Shown: positions 1 to 8,653, counted from the stretch's first letter. The stretch is 64,000 nucleotides of DNA from Pseudomonas sp. AL03 (GCF_029960815.1 NZ_JASBRE010000012.1:99957-163956); one strand, 5' to 3'. Notes: a model not told the origin generated them from the letters alone. A program made the numbers and translations.

Positions 1-220
1 GTGGTGCCTGCAGCCGGGGGAAATTTACCCGTCGCAACCGGACGCCGAGGGCTGGAGTGAACAAATCTACGTCTTTGAAGGCTGCCTGACGTTGATGCTG
101 GGCGACACGCCGCAGGACATTGGCGCCGGCGAGTTCTACATGTTTGCGAGCAGTCAGCCGCATTGCTATCGCAACGATGGGCCGGTGGCGGCGCGGTTTG
201 TGCGAAATGTGGTGATCTAA
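1..220 (+). CDS. C-terminal end of a cupin-domain regulator or cupin protein (5' partial)
   Basis: The reading frame is open from base 2 and ends with TAA at 218-220, giving about 72 residues; the start lies outside the window. The peptide has the cupin pattern: PGE, then an EQIYVFEG strand turn, a glycine-rich GDTPQDIGAGEF turn, and a late SSQPHCYRN histidine region. Cupins of this layout are often the C-terminal sensor half of XRE-family regulators such as the complete one at 24552-25106, but no DNA-binding domain is visible here. A free-standing cupin is equally possible. Confidence 0.6.
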   Translation, partial: WCLQPGEIYPSQPDAEGWSEQIYVFEGCLTLMLGDTPQDIGAGEFYMFASSQPHCYRNDGPVAARFVRNVVI

Positions 221-394
221 GTGTTGGCCGATCAACACTGGATAGACACTTTGCTGTTTTGAAGCTGCGAGTCTTTCTCGGATATTTCTTTAACCTATTG
301 AAAATAAAGTTATTTCATCAGGTTTATCTGAAACTTCCTGATAGCCTTGCAAAACATTAATGTGGACGATCTGCACGCCTTCTATTTAGGTAAA

Positions 395-406
395 CACTGA
401 TCAGTG
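395..406. promoter_or_regulatory. 12-bp perfect palindrome upstream of the FAD oxidoreductase
   Basis: CACTGATCAGTG is perfectly self-complementary and ends 8 bases before the ATG at 415. It could be an operator, but it is short and no regulator is assigned to it. The 221-414 spacer holds no convincing gene. Confidence 0.25.
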
Positions 407-414
407 AGAACGGC

Positions 415-1854
415 ATGAGTGAAATCCAAAGCGGCCAGGCGACCGACGGCCTCCGCCACGCAGACATCCTGATCGTCGGCGGTGGCCTCAGCGGCGCAAT
501 GCTGGCGGCGCAGTTGCTACGCCTGCCGGGCAAACGCCAGGTGCTGGTGATCGAACCCCGCGCCGAACTGGGACGGGGCGAGGCGTACAGCGCGGTCGAG
601 TTGGGTCACACGCTCAACGGCAATGCGGCGCGGATGAGCGTCGACCCGGACAACGCCGACGACCTGACCCAATGGCTGACCGAGTACATCGCGGCCGGCG
701 GCTGGCCGGAGTCTGACGAGCAACAGGTGCCGGTCAGCGAATTGTTCCCGCCCCGGGGGATGTTCGGTCTGTACGTGCAGCAGCGCCTGTCTGAAGCGCA
801 AGCGGTGGGCGCCGTGAACAAGTCAACCGTCGAGCATGTCCGGGCCGAGGTGGTTGACCTGCAAACCCGGGACGATTCGGTGCTGCTGACGTTGAGTGAC
901 GGGCAACGCTTGCAGGGCGTTTATGCGGTGTTGGCGACCGGGATGTTCCCCGCTGCGCGCACGCCACAGACCGAGTCCAGCGGCTTGAACGGCGCTGCGC
1001 TTGATCCGTGGGATGTCGCCGCCATGCAACAACTCGATCCGCAGTCGACCGTGCTGATCATCGGATCGGGCCTGACCATGGTCGATGCCGTGGTGTCGCT
1101 GGAACAGGCCGGGCATTGCGGGCCAATCGACGTGTTTTCCCGTCATGGCTTGCTGCCCCACGTGCGTCGACAGCCACCGGCCTGGGCAGATTTTCTCGCC
1201 GAGGATCAGAGCATTCGTACGCCGCGTCAACTGATGCGCGAACTGCGTCGGCATTGCCGGGACGCCATCGCTCAAGGCATCGACTGGCAGGCGCCGCTCG
1301 ACACCGTGCGGGCGCACATCGGCCGCTTGTGGAATCAGGCGACGGACGTGCAGCGTCGGCAGTTTGTGCGGCATGTGCGGCCCTGGTGGGAAAGTCACCA
1401 CCACCGTTCGCCGCCATTGAGTGCAGAGTTGGTGGAACGCTTGCGCAAGGAAGGGCGGTTGCGGATTCAAGCGGCGTCGTTCAAAGGGCTGGCGCCTTCA
1501 GTGGACGGAGCAGTGAGCCTGCGCATTCGGCGTCGTGGTGAATCAGAAACCACCGTTGTCAGCGGCGCGGCGTTGATCAATTCCAGCGGCATCGAATATG
1601 ACTGGCGGCGAGTGGCTCGACCGCTGCCACAACAACTGCTGGCGCGCGGACTTGTACGGCCGGGGCCGTTAGCGCTGGGGATTGCAGCGGCGTCGGATGG
1701 CGCGGTGTTGGGCGCCGATGAACACGTCGCTAGCCGTCTGTTTGCCATGGGTCCACCGCTACGCGGCATGTGGTGGGAAAGCACCGCAGTGACCGACGTG
1801 GCGAGCCAGGCAAAAGCCCTCGCAGCGCGACTGGCAACAACGCCGCCCCTGTAG
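415..1854 (+). CDS. FAD/NAD(P)-binding oxidoreductase (NAD_binding_9 type)
   Basis: This 479-residue protein has an N-terminal dinucleotide-binding loop (VGGGLSGAMLAAQL, about residues 21-34). A second nucleotide-binding segment follows the ATG-type motif near the middle (LATGMFP, then VLIIGSGLTMVDAV). This is the organisation of the FAD/NAD(P)-binding proteins of the NAD_binding_9 family, whose substrates are mostly unknown. It is probably a soluble cytoplasmic flavoprotein. It stands alone, and its stop is followed at once by an insertion-sequence remnant, although its C-terminus looks complete. The family call is firm; no specific reaction can be named. Confidence 0.8.
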   Translation: MSEIQSGQATDGLRHADILIVGGGLSGAMLAAQLLRLPGKRQVLVIEPRAELGRGEAYSAVELGHTLNGNAARMSVDPDNADDLTQWLTEYIAAGGWPESDEQQVPVSELFPPRGMFGLYVQQRLSEAQAVGAVNKSTVEHVRAEVVDLQTRDDSVLLTLSDGQRLQGVYAVLATGMFPAARTPQTESSGLNGAALDPWDVAAMQQLDPQSTVLIIGSGLTMVDAVVSLEQAGHCGPIDVFSRHGLLPHVRRQPPAWADFLAEDQSIRTPRQLMRELRRHCRDAIAQGIDWQAPLDTVRAHIGRLWNQATDVQRRQFVRHVRPWWESHHHRSPPLSAELVERLRKEGRLRIQAASFKGLAPSVDGAVSLRIRRRGESETTVVSGAALINSSGIEYDWRRVARPLPQQLLARGLVRPGPLALGIAAASDGAVLGADEHVASRLFAMGPPLRGMWWESTAVTDVASQAKALAARLATTPPL

Positions 1855-1869
1855 ATACCGTCTTGAACC

Positions 1870-1992
1870 TCACCGGGCAAGCGCAAGTTTCGGGTCATAG
1901 GGTTGACCCGACTTGAGCACGCCGTAAACAAAGTGCAGCAGCTTGCGCATCGCTGCGCAGTTGTACTGTCGCGGGTGCTTATACAGAGGGAC
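1870..1992 (-). mobile_element. IS110-family transposase C-terminal remnant
   Basis: On the minus strand, about 38 codons read PLYKHPRQYNCAAMRKLL and then HFVYGVLKSGQPYD before a TGA at 1872-1870. This is the conserved C-terminus of IS110/IS116/IS902 transposases, in which a leucine-rich HFVYGVLKSG segment ends the protein. The DEDD catalytic domain and most of the element are missing. The fragment lies between the FAD oxidoreductase and a truncated sensor-kinase start, which suggests that an IS-linked deletion occurred here. Confidence 0.75.
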
Positions 1993-2000
1993 ACAAAACC

Positions 2001-2042
2001 CTATGAAAAACGCTCCTCAGGTACTGCTGGGGAAAGCTTCAT
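2001..2042 (-). pseudogene. Possible beheaded sensor-kinase remnant
   Basis: An ATG overlaps the response-regulator stop (ATGA, 2042-2039) on the same strand. Such an overlap is typical of a regulator followed by its histidine kinase. Here the frame runs only 13 codons before TAG and is followed by the IS110 remnant. I infer that a kinase gene began here and was lost; the few residues left cannot prove it. Confidence 0.35.
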
Positions 2043-2770
2043 GATTCTGCGCCGAGCAATTCCACTGGGTAGGAGAACACGTAGCCTTCGTTGCGCACGG
2101 TTTTGATGTAAGTGGATTCCCGCGAGTCATCCATCAATCGTTGGCGCAGACGACTGACCAGCAAGTCGATGGAGCGGTCGAACAGGTCGGCGTCGCGGCC
2201 TTGGGTCAGATTGAGCAACTGGTCACGGCTGAGCACCCGTCGCGGGTGATCAAGGAACACGCGCAGTAAACGGTACTCGGCACCACTGAGGGCAACCATC
2301 GTACCGTCTTCGTCGAGTAAATGGCGGGCGGTGGTGTCCAGGCGCCAGCGACCGAAACCCAGCAATCGGCCGCTTTCGGTGATCAGCAGGTTGGGTGGCA
2401 GCATCCGCGTACGGCGCAATACGGCGTTGATCCGCGCCAGCAACTCGCGGGCGGCGAAGGGTTTGGTCAGGTAGTCGTCGGCGCCCATTTCCAGGCCGAG
2501 GATGCGATCGGTTTCGTCATTGCGTGCGGTGAGCATCAGGATCGGCGTGGCTTTGTGCTTGCCCGAACGCAGTTCGCGGCACAGCAGCAGGCCGTCATCG
2601 CCGGGCATCATGATGTCCAGCACGATCAGGTCCACCTGATTGGTTTCCAGAGAACTGCGCATCTGCCGGCCATCGGCGACCACAGTGGTGCGCAGCCCGT
2701 TCTTTTTCAGGTAATTGCCGACCAGCTCGCGAATCTCCCGGTCGTCGTCGACGATGAGGATGTGGTTCAC
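2039..2770 (-). CDS. OmpR/PhoB-family response regulator (orphan)
   Basis: With a GTG start at 2770 the protein has 243 residues beginning VNHILIVDDDREIREL. The receiver domain (about 1-120) shows the acidic pair DDD, the phospho-acceptor aspartate in LIVLDIMMPGDDG, the LTA threonine and the KPF lysine. A winged-helix Trans_reg_C domain follows, with SGAEYRLLRVFLDHP and the C-terminal IKTVRNEGYVF strand. The frame stays open upstream to 2980, but the receiver fold begins at the GTG, so the longer start is not used. The expected partner kinase is missing downstream, and the 5' side abuts a hydrolase fragment. It probably still binds DNA; its signal is unknown. Confidence 0.85.
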   Translation of the reverse strand: MNHILIVDDDREIRELVGNYLKKNGLRTTVVADGRQMRSSLETNQVDLIVLDIMMPGDDGLLLCRELRSGKHKATPILMLTARNDETDRILGLEMGADDYLTKPFAARELLARINAVLRRTRMLPPNLLITESGRLLGFGRWRLDTTARHLLDEDGTMVALSGAEYRLLRVFLDHPRRVLSRDQLLNLTQGRDADLFDRSIDLLVSRLRQRLMDDSRESTYIKTVRNEGYVFSYPVELLGAES

Positions 2771-2771
2771 A

Positions 2772-3007
2772 TGTTTACGCTGAAGTCGGCCCCGGTCATT
2801 ACGGTGCCGACCATCAGGATGGAAGGAGACGCCAACGGGGCGCCGCATCCGGCTGCCGAGGATTATGCCAAGCGCTTCACCGGCAAATATGAGTACCGAC
2901 TCATCAATGGCGGCATCGGCCACAACTTGCCGCAGGAAGATACGCAGGCCTTTGCCAGGGCAGTGATCGATGCGGATCACCTCTTAGCATTAGTGCCGCG
3001 AGCTTGA
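2772..3007 (+). pseudogene. Alpha/beta-hydrolase C-terminal fragment
   Basis: The frame from 2772 to the TGA at 3005-3007 encodes about 78 residues. They contain APVITVPTIRMEGDANG, GKYEYRLINGGIGHNLPQE and AFARAVIDAD. This is the C-terminal part of alpha/beta hydrolases, with the catalytic histidine in GIGHNLPQE. The nucleophile and lid regions would lie upstream, where the response-regulator gene now sits on the other strand. The gene is therefore truncated at the regulator's start and should not be functional. Confidence 0.6.
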
Positions 3008-3021
3008 GGCATTAATTTGCT

Positions 3022-3053
3022 GATCGTTCCCACGCGGGAGCGTGGGAATGATC
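3022..3053. terminator. Bidirectional hairpin between convergent genes
   Basis: GATCGTTCCCACGC at 3022-3035 pairs with GCGTGGGAATGATC at 3040-3053 around a four-base loop. It lies between the convergent hydrolase remnant and ppnN. The GTTCCCACGC/GCGTGGGAA core is a recurrent intergenic hairpin in pseudomonads. There is no long T-run. Confidence 0.6.
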
Positions 3054-3063
3054 TTTCGCCGAG

Positions 3064-4437
3064 CTACGCAACCACCTGATAACACGGCACATACGCCGCG
3101 CCACCGGGCAGTTTCATTCGGTGCTGGGCGACGAAGGCTTTGAGCAGTTGATCCAGCGGTTGCATGACCGCCGCATCGCCACGGATCTGGTACGGCCCAT
3201 GCTCTTCGATCAGGCGGATGCCCTTGTCCTTGACGTTGCCGGCGACGATGCCGGAGAACGCACGGCGCAGGTTGGCGGCCAGTTCGTGGGCCGGCAGGTT
3301 GCGGCTCAGTTTCAGGTTGGCCATGTTTTCGTGGGTCGGATCGAACGGGCGCTGGAAGCCTTCGTCGATCTTCAGCAGCCAGTTGAAATGGAATGCGTCG
3401 TTGCGCTCGCGGCGGAACTGTTTGACCGCTTTGAGGCCTTGAGTCATTTGACGCGCGACTTCAACCGGGTCGTCGATGATGATCTCGTAATGTTGTTTTG
3501 CCGCTTCACCCAACGTGGCGCCGACAAACGCGTCCAGTTGCTCCAGATACGGCGCGGCATGTTTCGGTCCGGTGAGGACCACGGGGAAGGGCACGCCTGC
3601 ATTGTCCGGGTGCATCAGGATGCCGAGCAGGTACAGGAACTCTTCGGCCGTGCCGGCGCCGCCCGGGAAAATGATGATGCCATGGCCGACGCGGACGAAG
3701 GCTTCCAGACGTTTTTCGATGTCCGGCAGGATCACCAGTTCGTTGACGATCGGGTTTGGCGCTTCGGCGGCGATGATGCCTGGCTCGGTCAAGCCGAGGT
3801 AGCGGCCGCCGTGGATACGCTGCTTGGCGTGGGCGATGGTCGCGCCTTTCATCGGGCCTTTCATCACGCCAGGACCGCAACCGGTGCAGATGTCGAGGCT
3901 GCGCAGGCCCAGTTCGTGGCCGACTTTCTTGGTGTATTTGTATTCTTCGGTGTTGATCGAGTGGCCGCCCCAGCACACCACGATCTTCGGCTCGACGCCG
4001 GGGCGCAGGGTGCGGGCATTGCGCAGCAGGTGAAACACGTAGTCGCTGATGCCCTGGGAGGTGCTCAGGTCGATGCGTTGGGCGTCGAGTTCGTTTTCGG
4101 TGTAGACGATGTCGCGCAGGGCGCTGAAGAGCATTTCGCGGGTGCTGGCGATCATTTCGCCATCGACGAAGGCGTCGGCCGGGGCGTTCAGCAGTTCGAG
4201 ACGTACGCCGCGGTCCTGCTGGTGAATGCGGATTTCGAAATCTTTGTAGGCTTCGAGGATGGTTTTGGCGTTATCAACATGGGCGCCGGTATTGAGGATG
4301 GCCAGGGCGCACTGGCGAAATAAGGTGTAAGTGCTGCCGGATCCGGCTTCGCTCAGTTGCTGTACTTCACGTTGAGAGAGGGTTTCCAGGCTGCCTTTAG
4401 GGCTGACCGAGGCGTTGATTACTTGTCGTTGGGTCAT
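3064..4437 (-). CDS. ppnN: Pyrimidine/purine nucleotide 5'-monophosphate nucleosidase
   Basis: This 457-residue protein matches PpnN (YgdH) in length and order: an N-terminal DUF4478-like part, a central LOG-type Rossmann domain and a C-terminal DUF3412-like part. The LOG signature is visible as FPGGAGTAEE, together with ICTGCGPGVMKGPMKGA, which builds the phosphate and ribose site. The family hydrolyses the N-glycosidic bond of nucleoside monophosphates, is cytoplasmic, and in Escherichia coli is controlled by (p)ppGpp. The gene is monocistronic, converging with the hydrolase remnant and divergent from the DUF3087 gene. Confidence 0.92.
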   Translation of the reverse strand: MTQRQVINASVSPKGSLETLSQREVQQLSEAGSGSTYTLFRQCALAILNTGAHVDNAKTILEAYKDFEIRIHQQDRGVRLELLNAPADAFVDGEMIASTREMLFSALRDIVYTENELDAQRIDLSTSQGISDYVFHLLRNARTLRPGVEPKIVVCWGGHSINTEEYKYTKKVGHELGLRSLDICTGCGPGVMKGPMKGATIAHAKQRIHGGRYLGLTEPGIIAAEAPNPIVNELVILPDIEKRLEAFVRVGHGIIIFPGGAGTAEEFLYLLGILMHPDNAGVPFPVVLTGPKHAAPYLEQLDAFVGATLGEAAKQHYEIIIDDPVEVARQMTQGLKAVKQFRRERNDAFHFNWLLKIDEGFQRPFDPTHENMANLKLSRNLPAHELAANLRRAFSGIVAGNVKDKGIRLIEEHGPYQIRGDAAVMQPLDQLLKAFVAQHRMKLPGGAAYVPCYQVVA

Positions 4438-4648
4438 TCAATGATCCTTAAAACGATGCCATTCATACAGGCAACTGGCATCCGAATGGTATGTATCCAT
4501 GAAAGAAGATGGCACGAACTGCGCTGTATCGCCATTTCCCCGTTTGACGATGAAAAGTTGAAAAGGAGCCTCAGCATAGCTAAATCCCCTGCAGAGGCGA
4601 TAATGCCCCGCAGTCTTTTTACCCATGCCCTCAAGGAAACCCGTCGCG

Positions 4649-5176
4649 ATGTTCGAAATACAGCCGCAGAACCCCGAACACTATCGAAGCCAGACGCGAC
4701 GCAGCACAGTGATCATAGCCCTGATTTTCCTGGCCCTGGCGATGGTGCTCTCCACCGTGGCGGTGGCGCTGTTCGGTGAGCCCGACGGCGACAATCTGCG
4801 ATTTAACGTCGGTGGCGTGTTTGTGGCGGTACTGCTGATGGCAGCGTTGATGCGTGGCACGTTCTGGACCCGGCAATGGATGGCCCCGGCAGTTTACGGC
4901 TGGCAGCTCAAGCGCAGTTTGATGAGCATCACCAACGTCATGCATCAGGTGACGGCGGCGGTGGAGAAGGAGGATCCGAGCGCCATGAAGCTGCTGCGTT
5001 TCTATCATCTGGGGTTGAGCCAGATGCACGAGTTGGACGGCAACTCCAGTGATCACAGCCAATTGACCCGAGAGATGGATCAGCACAAGGCACGGATGGA
5101 AGCGCTGGGTATCGAGACGGATCAAACGCAATTGAATCCGGCCTGGATCGAGGCCGTCAAGCAGGTGCCTCGGTAG
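4649..5176 (+). CDS. DUF3087 two-TM inner-membrane protein
   Basis: With the ATG at 4649 the product has 175 residues and begins MFEIQPQNPEHYR. A start at 4625 is in frame, but 4649 has an AAGGA-type ribosome site and fits the family N-terminus. Two hydrophobic segments (about 22-44, and 55-75 after a short polar loop) place it in the inner membrane. The charged C-terminal half, with SQMHELDGNSSDHSQL and LNPAWIEAVKQVPR, should be cytoplasmic. The family is conserved in pseudomonads and its function is unknown. Confidence 0.8.
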   Translation: MFEIQPQNPEHYRSQTRRSTVIIALIFLALAMVLSTVAVALFGEPDGDNLRFNVGGVFVAVLLMAALMRGTFWTRQWMAPAVYGWQLKRSLMSITNVMHQVTAAVEKEDPSAMKLLRFYHLGLSQMHELDGNSSDHSQLTREMDQHKARMEALGIETDQTQLNPAWIEAVKQVPR

Positions 5177-5213
5177 GACCTCTGGTGTGGGCAGAAACCG
5201 CTCAGTTAGGTCT

Positions 5214-5272
5214 AATGCCAATCAGCTAAGTCATTTCAGCTGCTACGGATCGCGGTTAAACTGACTGGCATT
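5214..5272. repeat. Short inverted repeat, possible insertion-element ends
   Basis: AATGCCAATCAG at 5214-5225 and CTGACTGGCATT at 5261-5272 are inverted copies matching at 11 of 12 positions, 35 bases apart. This could be a MITE-like leftover or an operator upstream of the diguanylate cyclase gene. The 5177-5394 spacer shows no coding potential otherwise. Confidence 0.35.
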
Positions 5273-5394
5273 ACGCACCCTATCGGGTGTTTGATGATGC
5301 ATAGTCGCCTTGCACCAGGCGGCTCATACCCGCCAGGGGTCATAAAAAGGCCGAACGGGAAGTTTCGCCATGGGGTCAGAATTCAAGGAGCGTC

Positions 5395-6972
5395 ATGGGT
5401 CATCCGTCCGTTAAAGATCGAATTGAACAAGCCCGTCACGGCATTCCCTTGATAGCCGAGCAGGTCGGGGTAACGCTCAAGGTTCGCTCTGCAGTGTTTC
5501 TGCTGGTCGCGGTGTGCCTGTCCATGACGGCTATCGTGATGTGGGAAGCCTGGAACTCGCGCCAGTACCATCTGCATGACAAGGCAGTGGCGATGTCCAA
5601 CCTTGCGCAGACCCTGGCCTCGCAGGCGCAGGCGTCGATCAAGCAAGCCGATACGCTGCTGTTTACCCTGGTGGATCGCCTCGAAAACGACGGTTTCGAC
5701 CAGGCCAGGATGCCCGGGCTGGAGCGATTGCTCAGGGCCCAGCGCAGCGAGTTGGGCCAGCTCCATGGCTTGTTCGTGTATGACGAAAAAGGTCGCTGGG
5801 TTGTCAATTCCAATGGTGCCGTCGTGCCCGATGCGAACAATGCCGACCGTGAATACTTCATCTTCCATCGTGATCATCCTGATCGAGGGCCCCACATTGG
5901 CCCGTCGATCAAGAGCCGTTCGAGCGGTGAATGGATCATGACGGTTTCCCGCCGGATCAATCATCCGGATGGCAGCTTTGCCGGCGTGGCGCTGGCAAGC
6001 CTCTATCTCAGCCACTTCCTTGCGCTCTACAACAGCATCGACATGGGCGGTAACGGCGTGATCAACCTGATCGCCGATGACGCCACCATCGTTGTTCGCC
6101 GGCCGTTCAAAGAAGCTGAAATCGGCACCAGCGTCGCCAAGGGGCTGCTGTTTACGCAACTGTTGCCCAAGGGCGATTCGGGCACGGCAACGGTTCCGTC
6201 CTATGTGGATGGGGTCGAGCGTGTGGTCGGGTTTCGCAGGGTCGCCGGTTATCCGCTGATCATCTTTGCAGCGTTGAATAAAGAAGAAGTCCTGGCAGCC
6301 TGGCGTAAGGAGGTACTGCTGAGTGCCGGGATCGTCTCGTTGTTCCTGGGATTTCTGGGTGTACTCGGTTATCGCCTCATACGCCTCATGACGCAGCAGA
6401 ATCACGTGCAGAGCGTATTGCTGGATGCGCAGGAAAAGCTGATCGAGGTCAACCGCAGTCTTGAGTTGCTAGCCCTGGAGGATGCACTGACCGGGCTTTC
6501 CAACCGGCGTCAGTTCGATCATTTCATCCTTGCTGAAATGGGCCGCGCCAGGCGCAACCAGACCCATCTTGCGCTGCTGATGATCGATGTCGATCACTTC
6601 AAGAGCTTTAATGATCTTTACGGCCATGTGGCCGGCGATGAGTGTTTGCGCAACATCAGCACGATCATCAGGGACAACATGAAGCGCCCCGGCGACCTGG
6701 CTGCGCGCTATGGCGGCGAAGAGTTTGCGGTAGTTCTGCCCGGGACCGATTACGTGGGGGCGTTTATGATGGCGGAAAAAATCCGGCGCGCGGTTCAGCA
6801 GGCAGGCATCGAGCACAGTGCAGGTGCTGAAGGCACGGTGACGGTCAGCCTCGGCGTCGCCGCTTACGATCCGACGTCCCAGGCCCAGCCAGATGACTTG
6901 GTGGGTGCCGCCGACAAGGCGCTTTACGTGGCCAAGGCCAGCGGCCGGAACATGAGCGTTATTGCCAACTGA
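5395..6972 (+). CDS. Membrane diguanylate cyclase with periplasmic Cache domain
   Basis: This 525-residue protein has a first membrane segment at about 29-50, a periplasmic double-Cache-like sensor (about 55-290, with VNSNGAVVPDANNADREYF and PSIKSRSSGEWIMTVSRR), a second membrane segment near 300-325, and a C-terminal GGDEF domain. The active site reads GGEEF and should make cyclic di-GMP. An RPGD motif lies five residues upstream in the position of the inhibitory I-site, so product inhibition is expected. It stands alone; the start at 5395 follows AAGGAGC. The ligand is unknown. Confidence 0.9.
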   Translation: MGHPSVKDRIEQARHGIPLIAEQVGVTLKVRSAVFLLVAVCLSMTAIVMWEAWNSRQYHLHDKAVAMSNLAQTLASQAQASIKQADTLLFTLVDRLENDGFDQARMPGLERLLRAQRSELGQLHGLFVYDEKGRWVVNSNGAVVPDANNADREYFIFHRDHPDRGPHIGPSIKSRSSGEWIMTVSRRINHPDGSFAGVALASLYLSHFLALYNSIDMGGNGVINLIADDATIVVRRPFKEAEIGTSVAKGLLFTQLLPKGDSGTATVPSYVDGVERVVGFRRVAGYPLIIFAALNKEEVLAAWRKEVLLSAGIVSLFLGFLGVLGYRLIRLMTQQNHVQSVLLDAQEKLIEVNRSLELLALEDALTGLSNRRQFDHFILAEMGRARRNQTHLALLMIDVDHFKSFNDLYGHVAGDECLRNISTIIRDNMKRPGDLAARYGGEEFAVVLPGTDYVGAFMMAEKIRRAVQQAGIEHSAGAEGTVTVSLGVAAYDPTSQAQPDDLVGAADKALYVAKASGRNMSVIAN

Positions 6973-7043
6973 ATTCAAACAAACCGGTCACAGGGGAATC
7001 CTTGAGCGGAAAAGATCAAAAGATTGTCCGACCGCGGCGGCAG

Positions 7044-7418
7044 CTACGCGCCCGTTGGGCGCTGCCACAGCCTGATCACCCGAAGATAGACCAGCACGTT
7101 GATCGCCAGCACCACGCTGCCCAGTCCCAGCTGAATCGCTGGCGTCAGGCCCGCCGGGTAAATGACCGGCCACACGTAATGTTCGATGAAACCGCCGCCA
7201 TAGCCGGTTTGCCCGGCCGCGTGACGCATGAGATTTTCCCACTCGGTCAGCGGGCAGGCCAGGTGGAAGACTTCCACCGATACGCCCCACGCAGCCACGG
7301 GCAGGTGCCACCAGATCAGGGGGCGCCATTTGAGCACCAGCAGCCCGCCGAACAGCACGAACAGAATGAACAACAGATGAAACAGCACCAGCCCGTCGGC
7401 CGCGATTCGGTACAGCAT
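7044..7418 (-). CDS. DUF2784 family membrane protein
   Basis: This 124-residue protein has hydrophobic stretches at about 5-30, 38-52 and 93-115. It carries the DUF2784 pattern: a HLLFILFVLFGGLL first helix, the conserved H..CPLTEWEN loop and a G-rich FIEHY segment. It should sit in the inner membrane. No function is known for the family and there is no operon partner. Confidence 0.8.
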   Translation of the reverse strand: MLYRIAADGLVLFHLLFILFVLFGGLLVLKWRPLIWWHLPVAAWGVSVEVFHLACPLTEWENLMRHAAGQTGYGGGFIEHYVWPVIYPAGLTPAIQLGLGSVVLAINVLVYLRVIRLWQRPTGA

Positions 7419-7643
7419 GTCGACTCCCTGACGCGTTATGGGAATCGCTCCATGGTACTCGGGCGGGTTGCTCGTGCTCTATCGATTGTTTGCGGCTCCG
7501 CAGCACGCATCCTTGCGGTGAGCTTGGCGAATCAAGCGTGCAGTCGATGAATGGCACAAGTTCGCAGCAGTGCGCAAGATTGTTCAAGCCATCGGCCGCA
7601 ACTGCTGGCACAGTCTGAGGTCTTTCCCTGGTTGAAGAGCGTT

Positions 7644-8342
7644 ATGTCCAATTCACTCATGCCGCGCAGTGCCTTTCTTCGCGGCGCTGCGGCGATCATG
7701 CCGTTGTCCCTGGCGACCGCGCCCTGGGGACTGCTGGCCGGCTCCATGGCCATCGAGGCCAATCTCACGCCCCTGCAAGGCCAGGGTTTGTCGAGCATCG
7801 TGTTTGCCGGGGCTGCGCAACTTGTGGCTATTGGCATGCTCAAGGGCGGTGCCGGGATCTTTTCGATTCTGTTGACCACGTTGTTGCTGACCTCCCAGCA
7901 TTTGCTGTACGGCATGAGTATGCGTCCGGTGATTTCGCCGTTGCCGGGTCGCTGGCGTGTGGGGTTGGGCTTTTTGCTCACCGACGAGCTGTTCGCCCTG
8001 ACCAGTCAGCATGACAAACAGCAGTTCAACCGTTGGTACGCCCTTGGCGTGGGCCTGACGTTTTACATCGCCTGGAACCTCTTTACCCTGGCCGGCATCG
8101 TGCTGGGCAGCAGCATTCCGGGGCTGGAACATCTGGGGCTGGACTTCTCCATCGCGGCGACTTTTATCGCCTTGATCACCCCGGTGGTGCGAAGCGTGCC
8201 GACCGTGGTGTGCGTGGCGGTGTCGCTGTTGTGTTCGGTGCTGTTCAGCTACTGGCAGTGGGGTTCGGCGCTGGTGGTGTCAGGGTTGGCGGGCATGACC
8301 GCCGGCTTTATCTGCAACAAATTCTACGGTGGACGCACATGA
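7644..8342 (+). CDS. azlC: AzlC-family branched-chain amino acid exporter, large subunit
   Basis: The ATG at 7644 gives 232 residues beginning MSNSLMPRSAFLRGA. The AzlC signature is present: PLSLATAPWGLLAGSMA in the first helix and FAGAAQLVAIGML in the second, followed by LTSQHLLYGMSMRP. Several hydrophobic helices follow. AzlC forms a two-component inner-membrane exporter with AzlD, and the azlD start overlaps this stop as ATGA. Earlier in-frame starts (from 7551) add residues unlike the family. The substrate is inferred from characterised homologues. Confidence 0.88.
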   Translation: MSNSLMPRSAFLRGAAAIMPLSLATAPWGLLAGSMAIEANLTPLQGQGLSSIVFAGAAQLVAIGMLKGGAGIFSILLTTLLLTSQHLLYGMSMRPVISPLPGRWRVGLGFLLTDELFALTSQHDKQQFNRWYALGVGLTFYIAWNLFTLAGIVLGSSIPGLEHLGLDFSIAATFIALITPVVRSVPTVVCVAVSLLCSVLFSYWQWGSALVVSGLAGMTAGFICNKFYGGRT

Positions 8343-8653
8343 TGGTCTGGGCGGTTATTGTCGGTATGGGGATACTGGTTTTCCTGAACCGCTATGTGTT
8401 TCTGGAGCCTCGGCTGCCCGTGCGCTTGAGCAGTAATGCGCGACAGTTCCTGGGTTTTGCGGTACCGGGCATGCTGACCGCGATCTGCGGGCCGATCGTG
8501 TTCATGCCGGACAAGCAGCTGAATTTACAGTGGGACAACCCGTATCTGATCAGTTCGCTGGTGGCAGTGGGGCTGGTGCTGTACACCCGCAATACCTTGC
8601 TCAGCATGGTGTTGAGCATGGGGTTTTTCTTTTTGCTGCGCTGGTGGCTCTAA
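8339..8653 (+). CDS. azlD: AzlD-family exporter small subunit
   Basis: This 104-residue protein starts at an ATG overlapping the azlC stop, so the two are translationally coupled. It has three to four hydrophobic helices, with the conserved N-terminal FLNRYVFL segment, a VPGMLTAICGPIVF helix and a C-terminal LYTRNTLLSMV stretch. This is the usual length and pattern of AzlD. It works in the inner membrane as the partner of AzlC in amino acid export. Confidence 0.85.
   Translation: MMVWAVIVGMGILVFLNRYVFLEPRLPVRLSSNARQFLGFAVPGMLTAICGPIVFMPDKQLNLQWDNPYLISSLVAVGLVLYTRNTLLSMVLSMGFFFLLRWWL

Noticed and set aside
3121..4323. 400-codon plus-strand frame opposite ppnN
   Set aside because: Low-complexity shadow rich in Gly, Ala, Val and Asp; ppnN motifs are on the other strand.
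5177..5394. Possible cyclic di-GMP riboswitch upstream of the diguanylate cyclase
   Set aside because: No GEMM core sequence or matching stem order was found; only a short inverted repeat is present.
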